In this document: piece by piece, positions 39,001 to 48,261 of the stretch
Position numbering within the stretch: the first letter of the stretch is position 1
How the letters are laid out: every line of letters begins with the position of its first letter
NCBI GenBank assembly: GCA_038142005.1
Contig: JAYQJE010000003.1
Coordinates: forward strand, 248,001 to 312,000
DNA: 64,000 nucleotides
Reading direction: 5' to 3'
Source: SHAN690 sp023262195
Lineage (GTDB): Bacteria; Bacteroidota; Bacteroidia; Flavobacteriales_G; Salibacteraceae
Notes under the pieces: generated by a model
Seen by the model: the letters and a program-made list of their open reading frames with translations, nothing else
The model's database searches: none
What the model was told of the DNA's origin: nothing
Program-made: the position numbers and the translations under genes

Positions 39001-39374
39001 CCGTACTCGATAAATGTGTGGAAATAACGGTGAACAGTAATACACCGAAAGACATCACCCTACTTCAGATAGTGGATACCTATTTCCAGATTGACGAGAA
39101 CGAGAAAGGATTTGAATTGGCCAAACAGGTTGGTCAACACTATATCGAACATTTGGCATATTACGCTTCGCTCAAGGCTGAATATCAAGCGCAAACGTCC
39201 CGAGAAACGGGCCAAGCAGTGGCAGTTATTCAACAATTGCAGAACATGGGCCAACGATACAAAGTGGAAGGCATGGAAGATCATTTCAAACCCATTTTTG
39301 AGGAGGCACAGGGATATTACACTAAAATATCCGCTGCACTTCCACAACAAAATCCACAAAACCAGCGCAGATAA
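36077..39374 (+). CDS. DUF2723 membrane protein, GT-C-like (frame broken near 37953)
   Basis: This very large membrane protein is about 1,100 residues when read across the break. The N-terminal motif LEPTASFWDCGEYIATSYRLEVGHPPGAPTF (read in two pieces, residues 28-58) is the DUF2723 signature with its acidic GT-C-like loop. About 12 membrane helices follow (to about residue 640). The C-terminal soluble region has FTNGDNDTFPLWYLQEVEG and TPKDITLLQIVDTYF. Removing one C near 37953 joins GNTSFALL to MLYMAIVGSAMLGLM. Members are proposed to be protein O-mannosyl-type transferases in Bacteroidota, but that is not shown here. A strong terminator follows. Confidence 0.88.
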
Positions 39375-39401
39375 GCACGAAACTTTTTTTATCATTTCAT
39401 C

Positions 39402-39436
39402 AAAAAATGCCTGCAATCTGTGTAGGCATTTTTTTT
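39402..39436 (+). terminator. Rho-independent terminator after the DUF2723 gene
   Basis: The repeat AAAAAATGCCT/AGGCATTTTTT with a loop of about 12 bases and a T tract makes a strong hairpin that could work in both directions. Confidence 0.88.
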
Positions 39437-39679
39437 GGCTAACGCCTAGATTCTAGGGCTAAAAATCATCCTCAAATTAAAGCCAACTTAATGGTAAGTT
39501 TCAACGTATTTCCCCTTTCAATAACTACAGTTAAGATATAAACCTTAACTGCTGGACTATTACGTACAAATTGCTGTGGAAGAGCTGTGGTTGGTCGAAA
39601 TTCGATCTAGCCTCTATCCCCCGTTTGTCTAAACTCCTACTCTATTAAGCTCGCGTCCCAACCCATCAAAAGACTGTTT
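39437..39679. other. Gene-free stretch upstream of the surface-fibre-like gene
   Basis: No coding region or known RNA is visible. The one clear element is an 8-base perfect inverted repeat, CAGTTAAG/CTTAACTG (39528-39551, 8-base loop), about 130 bases before the next start. It could be an operator or part of a leader structure. Confidence 0.4.
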
Positions 39680-40809
39680 ATGCAGACTCTAAAGAAATTG
39701 CTCGTTACTACGAGTATTGCACTCACTGCTTTCTTATGCCATGTGCATGAGTTGAAAGCACAGACACCGCAGACCATAAATTATCAAGCCGTTGCTCGAG
39801 ATACCTCCGGCAGTCCGATCGCCAATCAAACCATCGATGTAGAATTTACCATCATCGATTCCGTATTGAGTACCTCCATTTTCATTGAGACATGGTCTGG
39901 GGTAGTTACCAATAGATTTGGGCTATTTGCTTTGCAAATTGGGCGTGGGTCCACTACCGATAGTTTTGAAGCCATAGATTGGTCAACGGGAGGCAAATAC
40001 CTAAAAGTCAACATTGATGGGGTTGACATGGGTAATCCAACCGAGCTTGTAAGTGTGCCATACGCCATTTACGCTGACAGAGCCAATTTTGCCGATAGCG
40101 CTGGGAACACACTTGTGATTGATAGTACAAGCTTTGTGGGTAGCGAATACATCCTATACACGAACCAAGGAAATGACACCACAGATCTAAACGCACTAAA
40201 CTCCTCTTCTCTCGACTCAATTAAAATTGTGGGTCTAAACAATGACACTCTGCGACTGTATCAAGGGCAAACTACCCTCGACCTTGACGTCAGTTCATTT
40301 ATCGCAGACAATGATCCGGCCAACGAAACTATTGACACCATTGTCTTCGGCACAGGACCGCTGAAAGCTTTGGGAATACTGGAAGCTGGAGATACCCATG
40401 CAGTCAGCTTGCGAGCCTTAAGTGATACAATCGTTTTCTCAGGATTTTAGGAAGTGAAATTAAACTGGTGCTTTCAAGCAATACCTCGGACACTGCATCC
40501 ATTGACATTAGCACTTTGTTAGCCGACAACCTTGGAAATCACACCTTAGATTCCAATTTAAAAACTAATGGATACTATATTTCTAACGATGGTGATGATG
40601 AAGGACTATATGTTGATAATAACGGTAACGTAAGAATTGATAAAAACAACCCAATTCAGAAATTACATGTTGGCGGGAATGCTATCATCAATGGAAATGA
40701 CTTTTCAAATTTTGGAGATTCAGCCGTCCTTTATATCGGAGACATTCAGAATAAAATTCGAAACACGTATTCGAACTGTATATCATGGGGAGCGCATCCC
40801 AACGGGTGA
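39680..40809 (+). pseudogene. Surface-fibre/tail-fibre-like protein, truncated and frame-broken
   Basis: The N-terminus has a signal peptide (IALTAFLCHVHELKAQ) and the domain QTINYQAVARDTSGSPI...VSVPYAIYADRANFADSA. That domain starts many long Bacteroidota surface proteins with fibre-like repeats and S74-type endings. The frame ends at 40450. It continues after a shift near 40445 (RILGSEIKLVLSSNTSDTASIDIST) into a fibre section with GLYVDNNGNVRIDKNNPIQKLHVGG. It stops after only about 375 residues, where an ordinary member would go on through an S74 chaperone or coiled-coil tip. A second break near 40800 is possible. I consider it a broken or truncated gene. Confidence 0.6.
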
Positions 40810-40969
40810 TTGTATGTTCTATTACCCCTGCCCAGTATCGGAGCGAAGACAAAATCGTAGGGCTGAAATAAGACTTTTCGAAGATTGATGCTATCGTATA
40901 ATTTTAATATCGTAATTGGTCACAGTGAGCCGTCAGATTCGCTGGTTCCCGTGATGTGTAAAAACGCGC

Positions 40970-40977
40970 TACTTTTG
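40970..40977 (+). promoter_or_regulatory. Promoter -7 box (TACTTTTG) upstream of the YfiR gene
   Basis: The octamer matches the Bacteroidota sigma-A -7 consensus TAnnTTTG exactly. It ends 11 bases before the TTG start of the YfiR gene, so the mRNA leader would be very short. Confidence 0.45.
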
Positions 40978-40988
40978 CCGCACTCGAC

Positions 40989-41526
40989 TTGAAGAATTTC
41001 TTTTTATCCATATCATTTCTTATCGCACTATTTGCGGGTGCAGAAGCTCAATCAACCATGAATACTTCTGTCAACACACGTGCGAAAATGAAAGGGATTT
41101 TCATGCTAAAGTTTGCTCAATCCACAGAGTGGCCAGCTGAATATAAGCAAGGGGAGTTTGTCATAGCTGTGATCAACGATGATGACTTAGCAAAAACACT
41201 GGAAATGACCACAAAAACCAAAGGTGTCAATAGTCAGCCTGTTAAGGTTAAGCGATACACAAGTTCCGCTGAAGTTGAAAAATGCCACGTAATGTACATA
41301 GGAGGTAAGTCGGCTGGAGAAATTGAACCCTTTGCCAAAAAAAGCAAACAACTATAATACATTGATAATAACAGAAACTCCTGGAGTTATTGACCGCACG
41401 TCATGCATAAACTTCGTGGTATCTGGTTCACTTATCAAATATGAAATGAATACAAAGCTTATGAAAGATCAAGGTTTGGTCGTGAGTAATAGCCTTGAAA
41501 AACTTGCAATTAAAGTAATTAAATGA
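40989..41526 (+). CDS. YfiR-family (DUF4154) periplasmic protein (frame broken at A-run near 41340)
   Basis: A signal peptide (FFLSISFLIALFAGAEAQ) and a YfiR/DUF4154 domain: MKGIFMLKFAQSTEWPAEYKQGEFVIAVI, KTKGVNSQPVKVKRY and CHVMYIG. The frame is lost in a run of seven A bases near 41340. Deleting one A gives AKKANNYNTLIITETPG and then INFVVSGSLIKYEMN, which completes the family. The whole protein is about 178 residues. YfiR is a periplasmic repressor of the diguanylate cyclase YfiN in Pseudomonas. In Bacteroidota such proteins often stand beside sensor genes, as here (TPR and HAMP-SpoIIE). Start TTG at 40989. Confidence 0.85.
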
Positions 41527-41533
41527 TCCAATT

Positions 41534-42418
41534 ATGAGACTCTTAATTCCCATATTGGTTTTTATTCTGACAGTACCTATCGAGCTAAGGGCTCAGCTCG
41601 ATCCTGCGTCATTAGCGCTCCGCGCTTATCAGAGTAAAGACCTCGAAAAAGCAAAAGAGCTCATCGACATCGCCATTGATGACGAAATGAGTGGCGCCCG
41701 TGCCAGAACCTGGGTGTTCAGAGGCTATATCTACAAGGACATTTATAAACTTGACCAATTGAGCCCTGACGGTCGCGAAAAGCGCGATGAGTCAATACGG
41801 TCGTATAAGCGTGCCCTTGAATTGGATACTGACGGTGAGTTTACCAACGACTGTATGGAGAGTTTACGATTTCTAAGCACGACCATGTACAATGATGCAG
41901 CGAGATCGCTCGAAGGAGGCGATTTTAAACCTGCAGTTGAATACTACGAAAAATACAAGGAATTAGCTAGGTTTCGTAAGCCAGATCTCGACTTTACAGG
42001 AAGAGACGTTGAGTTCAAATCATTCCATGCCTCGAAATTGAGCTTGTTATATGAAAAAGAGCAAACGAACAACCCAGATTCGCTTAGCGAAGAAATCGTT
42101 CGTCTTTATAAGGAAGTAATCGAGCTAGATAGCAATGATGTGCAGGCCAACTACAATTTAGCTATACACTATTACAACCAGGGCGTTCATATTATTGATA
42201 ATATGGACTACGAACTGCCCTTCGAGGAGCTATTCCTAATTCAAGAAAAGGTCATGGTACTTTTCCAAAATGCTTTACCTTATATGCTTAAAGCTTACAA
42301 GTTAACGCCTGGCAAAAGCGCCACTCTACAGGGGCTTTCTGGTATCTATTTTGGTCTCAACGACATTGAGAAATCAGAATTCTACCAGAAAAAACTCGAA
42401 GCTCTTGAAGGTAAATAA
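41534..42418 (+). CDS. Exported TPR protein in a YfiR-phosphatase operon
   Basis: A 294-residue protein with a signal peptide (IPILVFILTVPIELRAQ) and TPR-like helices, e.g. ALRAYQSKDLEKAKELIDIAI, SIRSYKRALEL, GDFKPAVEYYEKYKEL and ALPYMLKAYKLTPGK. It has a seven-base gap to YfiR and 15 bases to the phosphatase gene, so these three form a likely operon. It is probably periplasmic and could link YfiR and the membrane sensor, but there is no direct evidence. Confidence 0.75.
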   Translation: MRLLIPILVFILTVPIELRAQLDPASLALRAYQSKDLEKAKELIDIAIDDEMSGARARTWVFRGYIYKDIYKLDQLSPDGREKRDESIRSYKRALELDTDGEFTNDCMESLRFLSTTMYNDAARSLEGGDFKPAVEYYEKYKELARFRKPDLDFTGRDVEFKSFHASKLSLLYEKEQTNNPDSLSEEIVRLYKEVIELDSNDVQANYNLAIHYYNQGVHIIDNMDYELPFEELFLIQEKVMVLFQNALPYMLKAYKLTPGKSATLQGLSGIYFGLNDIEKSEFYQKKLEALEGK

Positions 42419-42433
42419 TATTTTCGAGCCTCA

Positions 42434-44229
42434 ATGTTCACACATTTCAGTATAGGACGTAAGATTAGCCTCGGCTTTAGCGTGGTGATTTTGGCAACGA
42501 TTGTCGCCTTTTTCATTACGAATAACACCTTCGTTGAAAGTCGGATTATCAATGAAGAGATTACCAATAATCACAATCCTTCCATTGCCAAGCTTGAAGA
42601 GTTGAAGCTAATGTTGGTGCGGTCTAAGATGTTAGTCAACAATTGGGCGTATCAAGAAACTCCATCGGAGAATGAAGACAAGGTTGCGCTCATAAAGTTG
42701 ATCAATGACGAGTATCCCGCTTTAAAAATTGAATTGGAATCATTGGCCACAACTTGGGGAGACTCAAGTCAAACAACCATGAATTCCTTATTTGCTGACA
42801 TTGAATCACTCTGGGAGATGCATGCCATGGTGCAAATGACACTTCCTAATCTCGAAGCTTATAACGAGGCTATGAACAAATTCTTAGCCACAGCACTGGT
42901 TGACGAAGGCGGTGATATTGATGTTTTAACCGACAATGTCATTGCTCATCTTAATGATTTAATCCAAGTTAAAAAGGATATAACTGGAGTAATAACTGCC
43001 GAAATGCTTAGCAAATTTGAGGAGTTCAGCTGTTGATACGAAACTTGGGATTTGCACTCGCAATTGCAGGAATTCTAATTGCCTTCCTTACTACTCGAAC
43101 CATTGTTAGCCCTGTTCGAAAACTCAGGTTGATTTTACTGGATTTATCAAAAGGTATTTTTCCAAAATCTTGGATTAACACTGGAGGTGACGAAATCGGT
43201 GAAATGGCCAATGCCCTAGAAACGGTGGTGGCTGGTATGCGAAGAACCAAAGACTTTGCGATAAGCGTGGGTAGCGGTACATATGAAGCCGAGTACACTT
43301 CATTGAGTGATCAAGACGAGCTTGGAAACTCTTTATTAGTGATGAGGAAAAATCTTCAGGAATATTCTGAGGATATGGAAGAGAAAGTGAGAGAACGCAC
43401 GGCTGAAGTGGTTCGCCAAAAAGAGGAAATAGAGAAGCAGAGTGAGCAGATTGCCGAGCTTTATGAGCAAGTGAAGGACAGTATACTTTATGCCAAGCGC
43501 ATTCAGGAAGCCATTCTTCCTTCAAAGGATGAAATTAATGATGCGCTCAAGCAAAGCATGGTCTTATTCCGCCCCAAGGATATTGTGAGTGGTGACTTTT
43601 ATTGGTTTTCAGACAAAGGAGATTTGGCCATAATTGCTGCAGCCGATTGCACGGGACACGGAGTTCCAGGAGCATTGATGTCGATGATTGGCAGCTCTTT
43701 GCTCAACGAGATTGTCAATGAAAAAGGCATCACAGAACCAGCAGAAATTCTCATGTCATTGAAACATGGTGTGATAAATGCCCTCAACAAGCAATCGGCA
43801 AACTCTGGGGAGCAGACCAAAGATGGAATGGACATCGCCATTTTAGCAATTCCGAGAAAGGGAAATAAAATCCAATACGCTGGAGCCAATAACCCCCTTT
43901 GGCTAATTAGGGAAGGAGAAATTGTAGAAACAAGAGCAGATAGACAACCTGTAGGTTTCTTTGGTGACAATCTCAACACGCCATATACCAACCATGAAAT
44001 AGAAGTTGAACCGAATGACATGGTTTACATTTTCTCAGACGGATATGCCGACCAATTTGGTGGCCCAAGAGGAAAAAAGTTCAAGTATTCTCAATTCAAG
44101 AAGCTTTTAACCACCATTACGGATAAACCAATGCAAGAGCAACGAGATATTCTCAATACACGCATTGAAGAATGGATGGGAGAAGAAGAACAGATTGACG
44201 ACATCTTGGTCGTTGGTGTGAAGTTCTAA
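42434..44229 (+). CDS. Membrane sensor with HAMP and SpoIIE/PP2C phosphatase domains (frame broken near 43033)
   Basis: About 598 residues in order: a membrane helix (ISLGFSVVILATIVAFFIT), a roughly 150-residue periplasmic four-helix sensor (EELKLMLVRSKMLVNNWAYQE), and a second membrane helix (ALAIAGILIAFLTTR). A HAMP domain follows (TRTIVSPVRKLRLIL, GGDEIGEMANALETVV), then a coiled coil, and a SpoIIE phosphatase. The last has the motifs LFRPKDIVSGDFYWF, AAADCTGHGVPGALMSMIG, GANNPLWLI and FSDGYADQFGG. The frame breaks near 43033, just before the second membrane helix. One added base joins the two parts. SpoIIE-type enzymes dephosphorylate anti-sigma antagonists, so it probably signals to a partner-switching or other regulator. 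Confidence 0.87.
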
Positions 44230-44334
44230 ACACCTTTTAGTCAATCATCGAAGTTAGTAGCTAGGGCAACTCTTATAAGAATCGCCCAACTGATGCACCC
44301 TAAATCAAGTCAGATATGAGCTTTGCTATTCGAG

Positions 44335-46743
44335 TTACAACTCAATGATTAAACCAATGGAAGGTAGCACCGTTCCTGAGAAATTTTCAATTTCTGTTGT
44401 CACATAGCGGCTCGGGTCATTTGGATCAACAATTGGATTACCCAAATCATCACGCTCCACGGATATAAATGGAGCCAATGGAGCCTGATAGTTATATACG
44501 TTTTGTATGTCGAAGTAGGCGTTGAGTGACCATTTTTCGAAATACCAACGCTTATCAATTCTCAGATCGAGTTGATTGACCGAGCCCGAACGTTTGGTAT
44601 TCAATCTATCATAGTCTAAGATACCAACGCCTCTTAAATCCCAATTAACTCGGTTTGCCGAAAGATTCTCATCAAACGGTGTATATGGCGCTCCTCCAAG
44701 GAATCTAAATCGTGCACCGATTTCCCAGTCTTTCTTAAACTTCTTACCCGCAGTGAGGGTCACAATTTGACCATTGTCCCATGCTGATGGGGCGTAGTCA
44801 CCATTTTTATCTTGAAACTCACTTCGCACCAAGGTTGCTGCAAGAATGCCATAAAATCCTTTGGTCAATTTCTGCTGAACCAACAATTCTAACCCATAAG
44901 ACCTACCCATAGAGATTGGAACAGCAGGATCATTGCCAATAACACCAAAGTCGCTGCCCAAATTGGCCAAGGAAACACTGTCGCGTGTTAAGAATGGGTA
45001 GTTATCATATTGCTTGTAAAAGCCCTCGATGGTCATTTTCGTATTCATACGGGGCAGGTATTCAAAACCAAATACTATATGATCACATGAGATGTAGGTG
45101 ATGTCGTTTTGACGATTCACCAAATTATTATTGTTGTCTCTAAAGCCGAGAATCGTGTACGGAGGCAGTTGATAGAACCTTCCAACACTTGCATTTACAC
45201 TCCATTTGGATGCGAACTGATATGAAGCACTAAAACGTGGACTTACTTGATCCAGCGGGTTAATCGTAGCCTCGTTGAATCCAGCAATATCAGATCTAAT
45301 TCCTAAGGAAAGCACCAGTCTGTTCGCAATAAATCCTCTAGACAATTGAGAAAAGGCCGCGTACTTATTAATGTTTAGCTCAGACTCAAAATCAGCCGTG
45401 AGTACATCTCCTGAAGCTGTCACAAATCGATTGAAGGTGCTGTTGGTAAATGTGGCAAACTCGTAACCTACGCCCACATTCCACTTCCAATCATTTTTTC
45501 GGTAAGTATTTTCGATTCGCAGCTTATTCTCAATTTCTTGACTTCGATAGTCCAGAATCTTATTGGCATCAGAACTTTCATCATTATTGAAATACTTGAC
45601 AGCCGTGTTGTTTAAGTGGTTTCTGCTCACCACAATCTGCTGAAAACTGTTTTCACTAAAGTGCTTATAGGTTGCCCCAACGGTATAATTCCATTGCTCA
45701 TTGCTAGCAATATTTCCTAAGATGTATCTATTGCGTTCTATCGTGGCTGCATCATCTACCCCATCGTTTACGCCTTCATTGAGATCAAATTGATCCAAAG
45801 CGCCAAGCCCAATGAAACTAATCTCATTTTTATCGTTGATGCGAGTTTTGACCTTATACTGCGCATCGTTATATATAGGCAAGAATGGTAACCTTAATGC
45901 GGTAAACAAAAATTGAAGGTAAGAGCGTCTTACCGAGAAAATATAGCTGGTCTTTTCTCCAATGGGCCCATCCAACGTTAACCCATAGTCGCTACTACCC
46001 ACCGTAAAATTTGCCTTGAGCTTATCTGGATTACCCTCTTTTAAACTGAAGTCAAAAACTGAACTTAGTGCATTACCTCTGTTGGCTGGAAAAGCGGCAC
46101 TATAAAATTCAACCTCTCGGATAAAATTGACATTGATCAATCCTACAGGACCTCCAGACGCTCCCTGCGTAGCGAAGTGATTAATATTGGGCACCTCTAC
46201 CCCATCTAAGAAGAATCGGTTCTCATTGGGTGCTCCGCCTCTAATAATAATATCATTTCGAAACGTAGGCGGTGAAGCCACCCCAGGCAAGCTTTGAATC
46301 ACTCGTGAAATATCCCTATTTCCGCCAGGATTTCTTTCAATTTCAGATACACCAATGGTCCTCATACTAACAGGTGCTTCTTCCTTTTTCATGAATGGAT
46401 TAGCAACCACCTCTACTGCCTCAAGCATTTCAGAAGCCGGCTCCATTTCAATATTCACCAGTGCTACTTTATTGTTAAATGTTTGAACCTCAAATATGGT
46501 GACGGTTTCAAATCCAAGAGATGAGGCTTGAACATTGTAAAGTCCGGGTTGCAGTCCAGTAATTTCATAGTAGCCGTCAAAATCGGTTACAGCACCTGTG
46601 GTCGTGCCTTGTATAGCAACGTTGGCAAAGGGAACTGCCTCATTGCTAATTGGGTCGAAGACCCTACCTTTTATTATTCCGTTTTGGGCGTTTGCGGCCA
46701 TAGCGAGCGCCATGAAACCGAGGATGGTGGTGATGAGTTTCAT
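44335..46743 (-). CDS. TonB-dependent outer-membrane receptor with carboxypeptidase-regulatory domain
   Basis: An 802-residue receptor. The ATG at 46743 gives a good signal peptide (ITTILGFMALAMAANAQ). A carboxypeptidase D regulatory-like domain covers about residues 22-105 (GIIKGRVFDPISNEAVPFANV, GAVTDFDGYYEITGLQPG). The plug follows at about 110-225 (VSEIERNPGGNRDISRVIQSLPGVA, and IIIRGGAPNENRFFLDGVEV), then a beta-barrel with strands ending SGTVLPSIGLIIEL. The substrate cannot be told from sequence. It has no SusD partner here, so it is probably not a polysaccharide (Sus) system. The frame is intact over 2.4 kb. Confidence 0.92.
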   Translation of the reverse strand: MKLITTILGFMALAMAANAQNGIIKGRVFDPISNEAVPFANVAIQGTTTGAVTDFDGYYEITGLQPGLYNVQASSLGFETVTIFEVQTFNNKVALVNIEMEPASEMLEAVEVVANPFMKKEEAPVSMRTIGVSEIERNPGGNRDISRVIQSLPGVASPPTFRNDIIIRGGAPNENRFFLDGVEVPNINHFATQGASGGPVGLINVNFIREVEFYSAAFPANRGNALSSVFDFSLKEGNPDKLKANFTVGSSDYGLTLDGPIGEKTSYIFSVRRSYLQFLFTALRLPFLPIYNDAQYKVKTRINDKNEISFIGLGALDQFDLNEGVNDGVDDAATIERNRYILGNIASNEQWNYTVGATYKHFSENSFQQIVVSRNHLNNTAVKYFNNDESSDANKILDYRSQEIENKLRIENTYRKNDWKWNVGVGYEFATFTNSTFNRFVTASGDVLTADFESELNINKYAAFSQLSRGFIANRLVLSLGIRSDIAGFNEATINPLDQVSPRFSASYQFASKWSVNASVGRFYQLPPYTILGFRDNNNNLVNRQNDITYISCDHIVFGFEYLPRMNTKMTIEGFYKQYDNYPFLTRDSVSLANLGSDFGVIGNDPAVPISMGRSYGLELLVQQKLTKGFYGILAATLVRSEFQDKNGDYAPSAWDNGQIVTLTAGKKFKKDWEIGARFRFLGGAPYTPFDENLSANRVNWDLRGVGILDYDRLNTKRSGSVNQLDLRIDKRWYFEKWSLNAYFDIQNVYNYQAPLAPFISVERDDLGNPIVDPNDPSRYVTTEIENFSGTVLPSIGLIIEL

Positions 46744-46815
46744 AAGTTGTTTAAAACAGGTCAAATATGCATATGTTCATGGATACGCACATTTTTTACT
46801 TGGCGTGGAATAGCA

Positions 46816-46823
46816 TACTTTTG
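46816..46823 (+). promoter_or_regulatory. Promoter -7 box (TACTTTTG) of the E2 gene
   Basis: An exact TAnnTTTG octamer lies 25 bases before the E2 start. A T-rich stretch with a TTG (around 46799) is in the -33 region. It would serve the acyltransferase gene. Confidence 0.5.
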
Positions 46824-46848
46824 CCGCCCTTAATTTAATTTACTCGAT

Positions 46849-48189
46849 ATGGCACAAACTGAGGTAATCCTCCCAAAGATGGGCGAGAGTGTTGCGGAAG
46901 CAACAATAACTACTTGGTTAAAAAAGGTTGGCGAAATGGTTGAGGCAGAAGAACCAATCGTAGAAATTGCTACAGACAAAGTAGATAGTGAGGTGCCAGC
47001 GCCACAGGCAGGTAAAATAATTAAGCTTTTGGTCGAAGAAGGAGAAGTTGCTCAGGTGGGTCAAGCCATTGCCGTGATCGCAGGAGAAGGTGACGATGAT
47101 AGTGTAGCACCCGATCCAAGCTCTCGATCAAATCCTGAAGAAGCAGAAGCTGTTGAGGCTGTGCAACAAACCGTAGTTGAAGCGAAGGCAGCTGCATCTA
47201 GTAACGTAGAAACGGATTACTCCAACAGCGATCGTTTTTACAGCCCCTTGGTAAAAAGCATCGCCAAAGAGGAAGGCATTGCATTGAGCGAACTAGAGCA
47301 GATTAACGGATCGGGCAAAAATGGACGGGTCACGAAAAAAGACATGTTGGAATACGTGGAAAATCGCACTCATACTCCAAGCCCCGCGCCAACGCAAACT
47401 GCAACTGCTCCGACACCAGCACCAGCTAGTGCAAAAGCTCCAAGTAAACCTGCTCAAGCAGCGCCAGTTTCTGTATCTGCAGGTGATGAGATAATTGAGA
47501 TGGATCGAATGAGAAAGCTTATTGCGGACCATATGATCATGTCGAAACAAACTTCGGCACATGTCACCAGCTTTGTGGAAGCTGATATGACCAATGTTGT
47601 CAATTGGAGAAATAAGGTCAAGAAGTCGTTTGAGCAGCATGAAGGTGAAAAAATCACTTTTACTCCGATATTCATTGAGTGTATCGCGAAAGCAATCAAG
47701 GACTACCCGATGATCAACATCAGTATTGATGGCGACAAGATCATTAAAAGAAAGAACATTAACATTGGAATGGCAGCGGCCTTACCTTCAGGAAACCTCA
47801 TTGTTCCAGTAATTAAGAACGCTGATTATCTCAATTTAACCGGTTTAACGAAGCAAGTAAACGATCTCGCGAATAGAGCTCGAAACAACGACTTAAAACC
47901 GGATGAAATTAGCGGAGGAACTTACACCGTCTCTAACGTTGGGTCCTTTGGCAATTTAATGGGCACTCCCATCATCAATCAACCGCAAGTCGCAATTATG
48001 GCTGTTGGTGCCATCGTTAAGAAGCCCGCAATCATTGAGACTCCTGAAGGTGATACCATTGGCATAAGGCACAAGATATTCTTATCTCATTCATATGACC
48101 ACAGAGTGGTGGATGGTGCGCTTGGCGGAATGTTCGTAAGACGTGTTGCCGACTACCTAGAAAACTGGGATGTGAACAGGGAGGTATAG
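46849..48189 (+). CDS. Dihydrolipoamide acyltransferase, E2 of a 2-oxo acid dehydrogenase
   Basis: A 446-residue E2. The lipoyl domain (residues 1-80) has the modified lysine in EIATDKVDSEVP near residue 43. A Pro/Ala-rich linker follows, then the E3-binding domain around 128-165 (YSPLVKSIAKEEGIALSEL, INGSGKNGRVTKKDML). The catalytic domain starts near 215. It has the active histidine in SYDHRVVDGALGGMF near residue 418 and the acetyl transfer region NVGSFGNLMGTPI. It transfers an acyl group to CoA. I cannot tell branched-chain from oxoglutarate or pyruvate specificity. It stands alone without E1 genes, and is a likely client of the lipoate ligase at 3.7 kb. Confidence 0.93.
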   Translation: MAQTEVILPKMGESVAEATITTWLKKVGEMVEAEEPIVEIATDKVDSEVPAPQAGKIIKLLVEEGEVAQVGQAIAVIAGEGDDDSVAPDPSSRSNPEEAEAVEAVQQTVVEAKAAASSNVETDYSNSDRFYSPLVKSIAKEEGIALSELEQINGSGKNGRVTKKDMLEYVENRTHTPSPAPTQTATAPTPAPASAKAPSKPAQAAPVSVSAGDEIIEMDRMRKLIADHMIMSKQTSAHVTSFVEADMTNVVNWRNKVKKSFEQHEGEKITFTPIFIECIAKAIKDYPMINISIDGDKIIKRKNINIGMAAALPSGNLIVPVIKNADYLNLTGLTKQVNDLANRARNNDLKPDEISGGTYTVSNVGSFGNLMGTPIINQPQVAIMAVGAIVKKPAIIETPEGDTIGIRHKIFLSHSYDHRVVDGALGGMFVRRVADYLENWDVNREV

Positions 48190-48217
48190 AAAACCCTTCA
48201 ATTAGATTTTCAGAGGC

Positions 48218-48247
48218 GTGTGTGGTTAGACTAATTTTCCCACACAC
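48218..48247 (+). other. Inverted repeat between the E2 and PD40 genes
   Basis: GTGTGTGG pairs with CCACACAC across a 14-base loop. There is no T tract, so the role is unclear. It may be a weak terminator or stabilise the transcript end. Confidence 0.45.
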
Positions 48248-48261
48248 ACAATCATGCGTCT

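Noticed and set aside
37929..39374. An independent gene starting inside the DUF2723 region
   Set aside because: Its sequence is the natural continuation of DUF2723 after a one-base shift near 37953.
42434..43036. A separate 200-residue sensor protein
   Set aside because: The downstream frame starts with its second membrane helix and HAMP domain, so it is the first part of the SpoIIE phosphatase.
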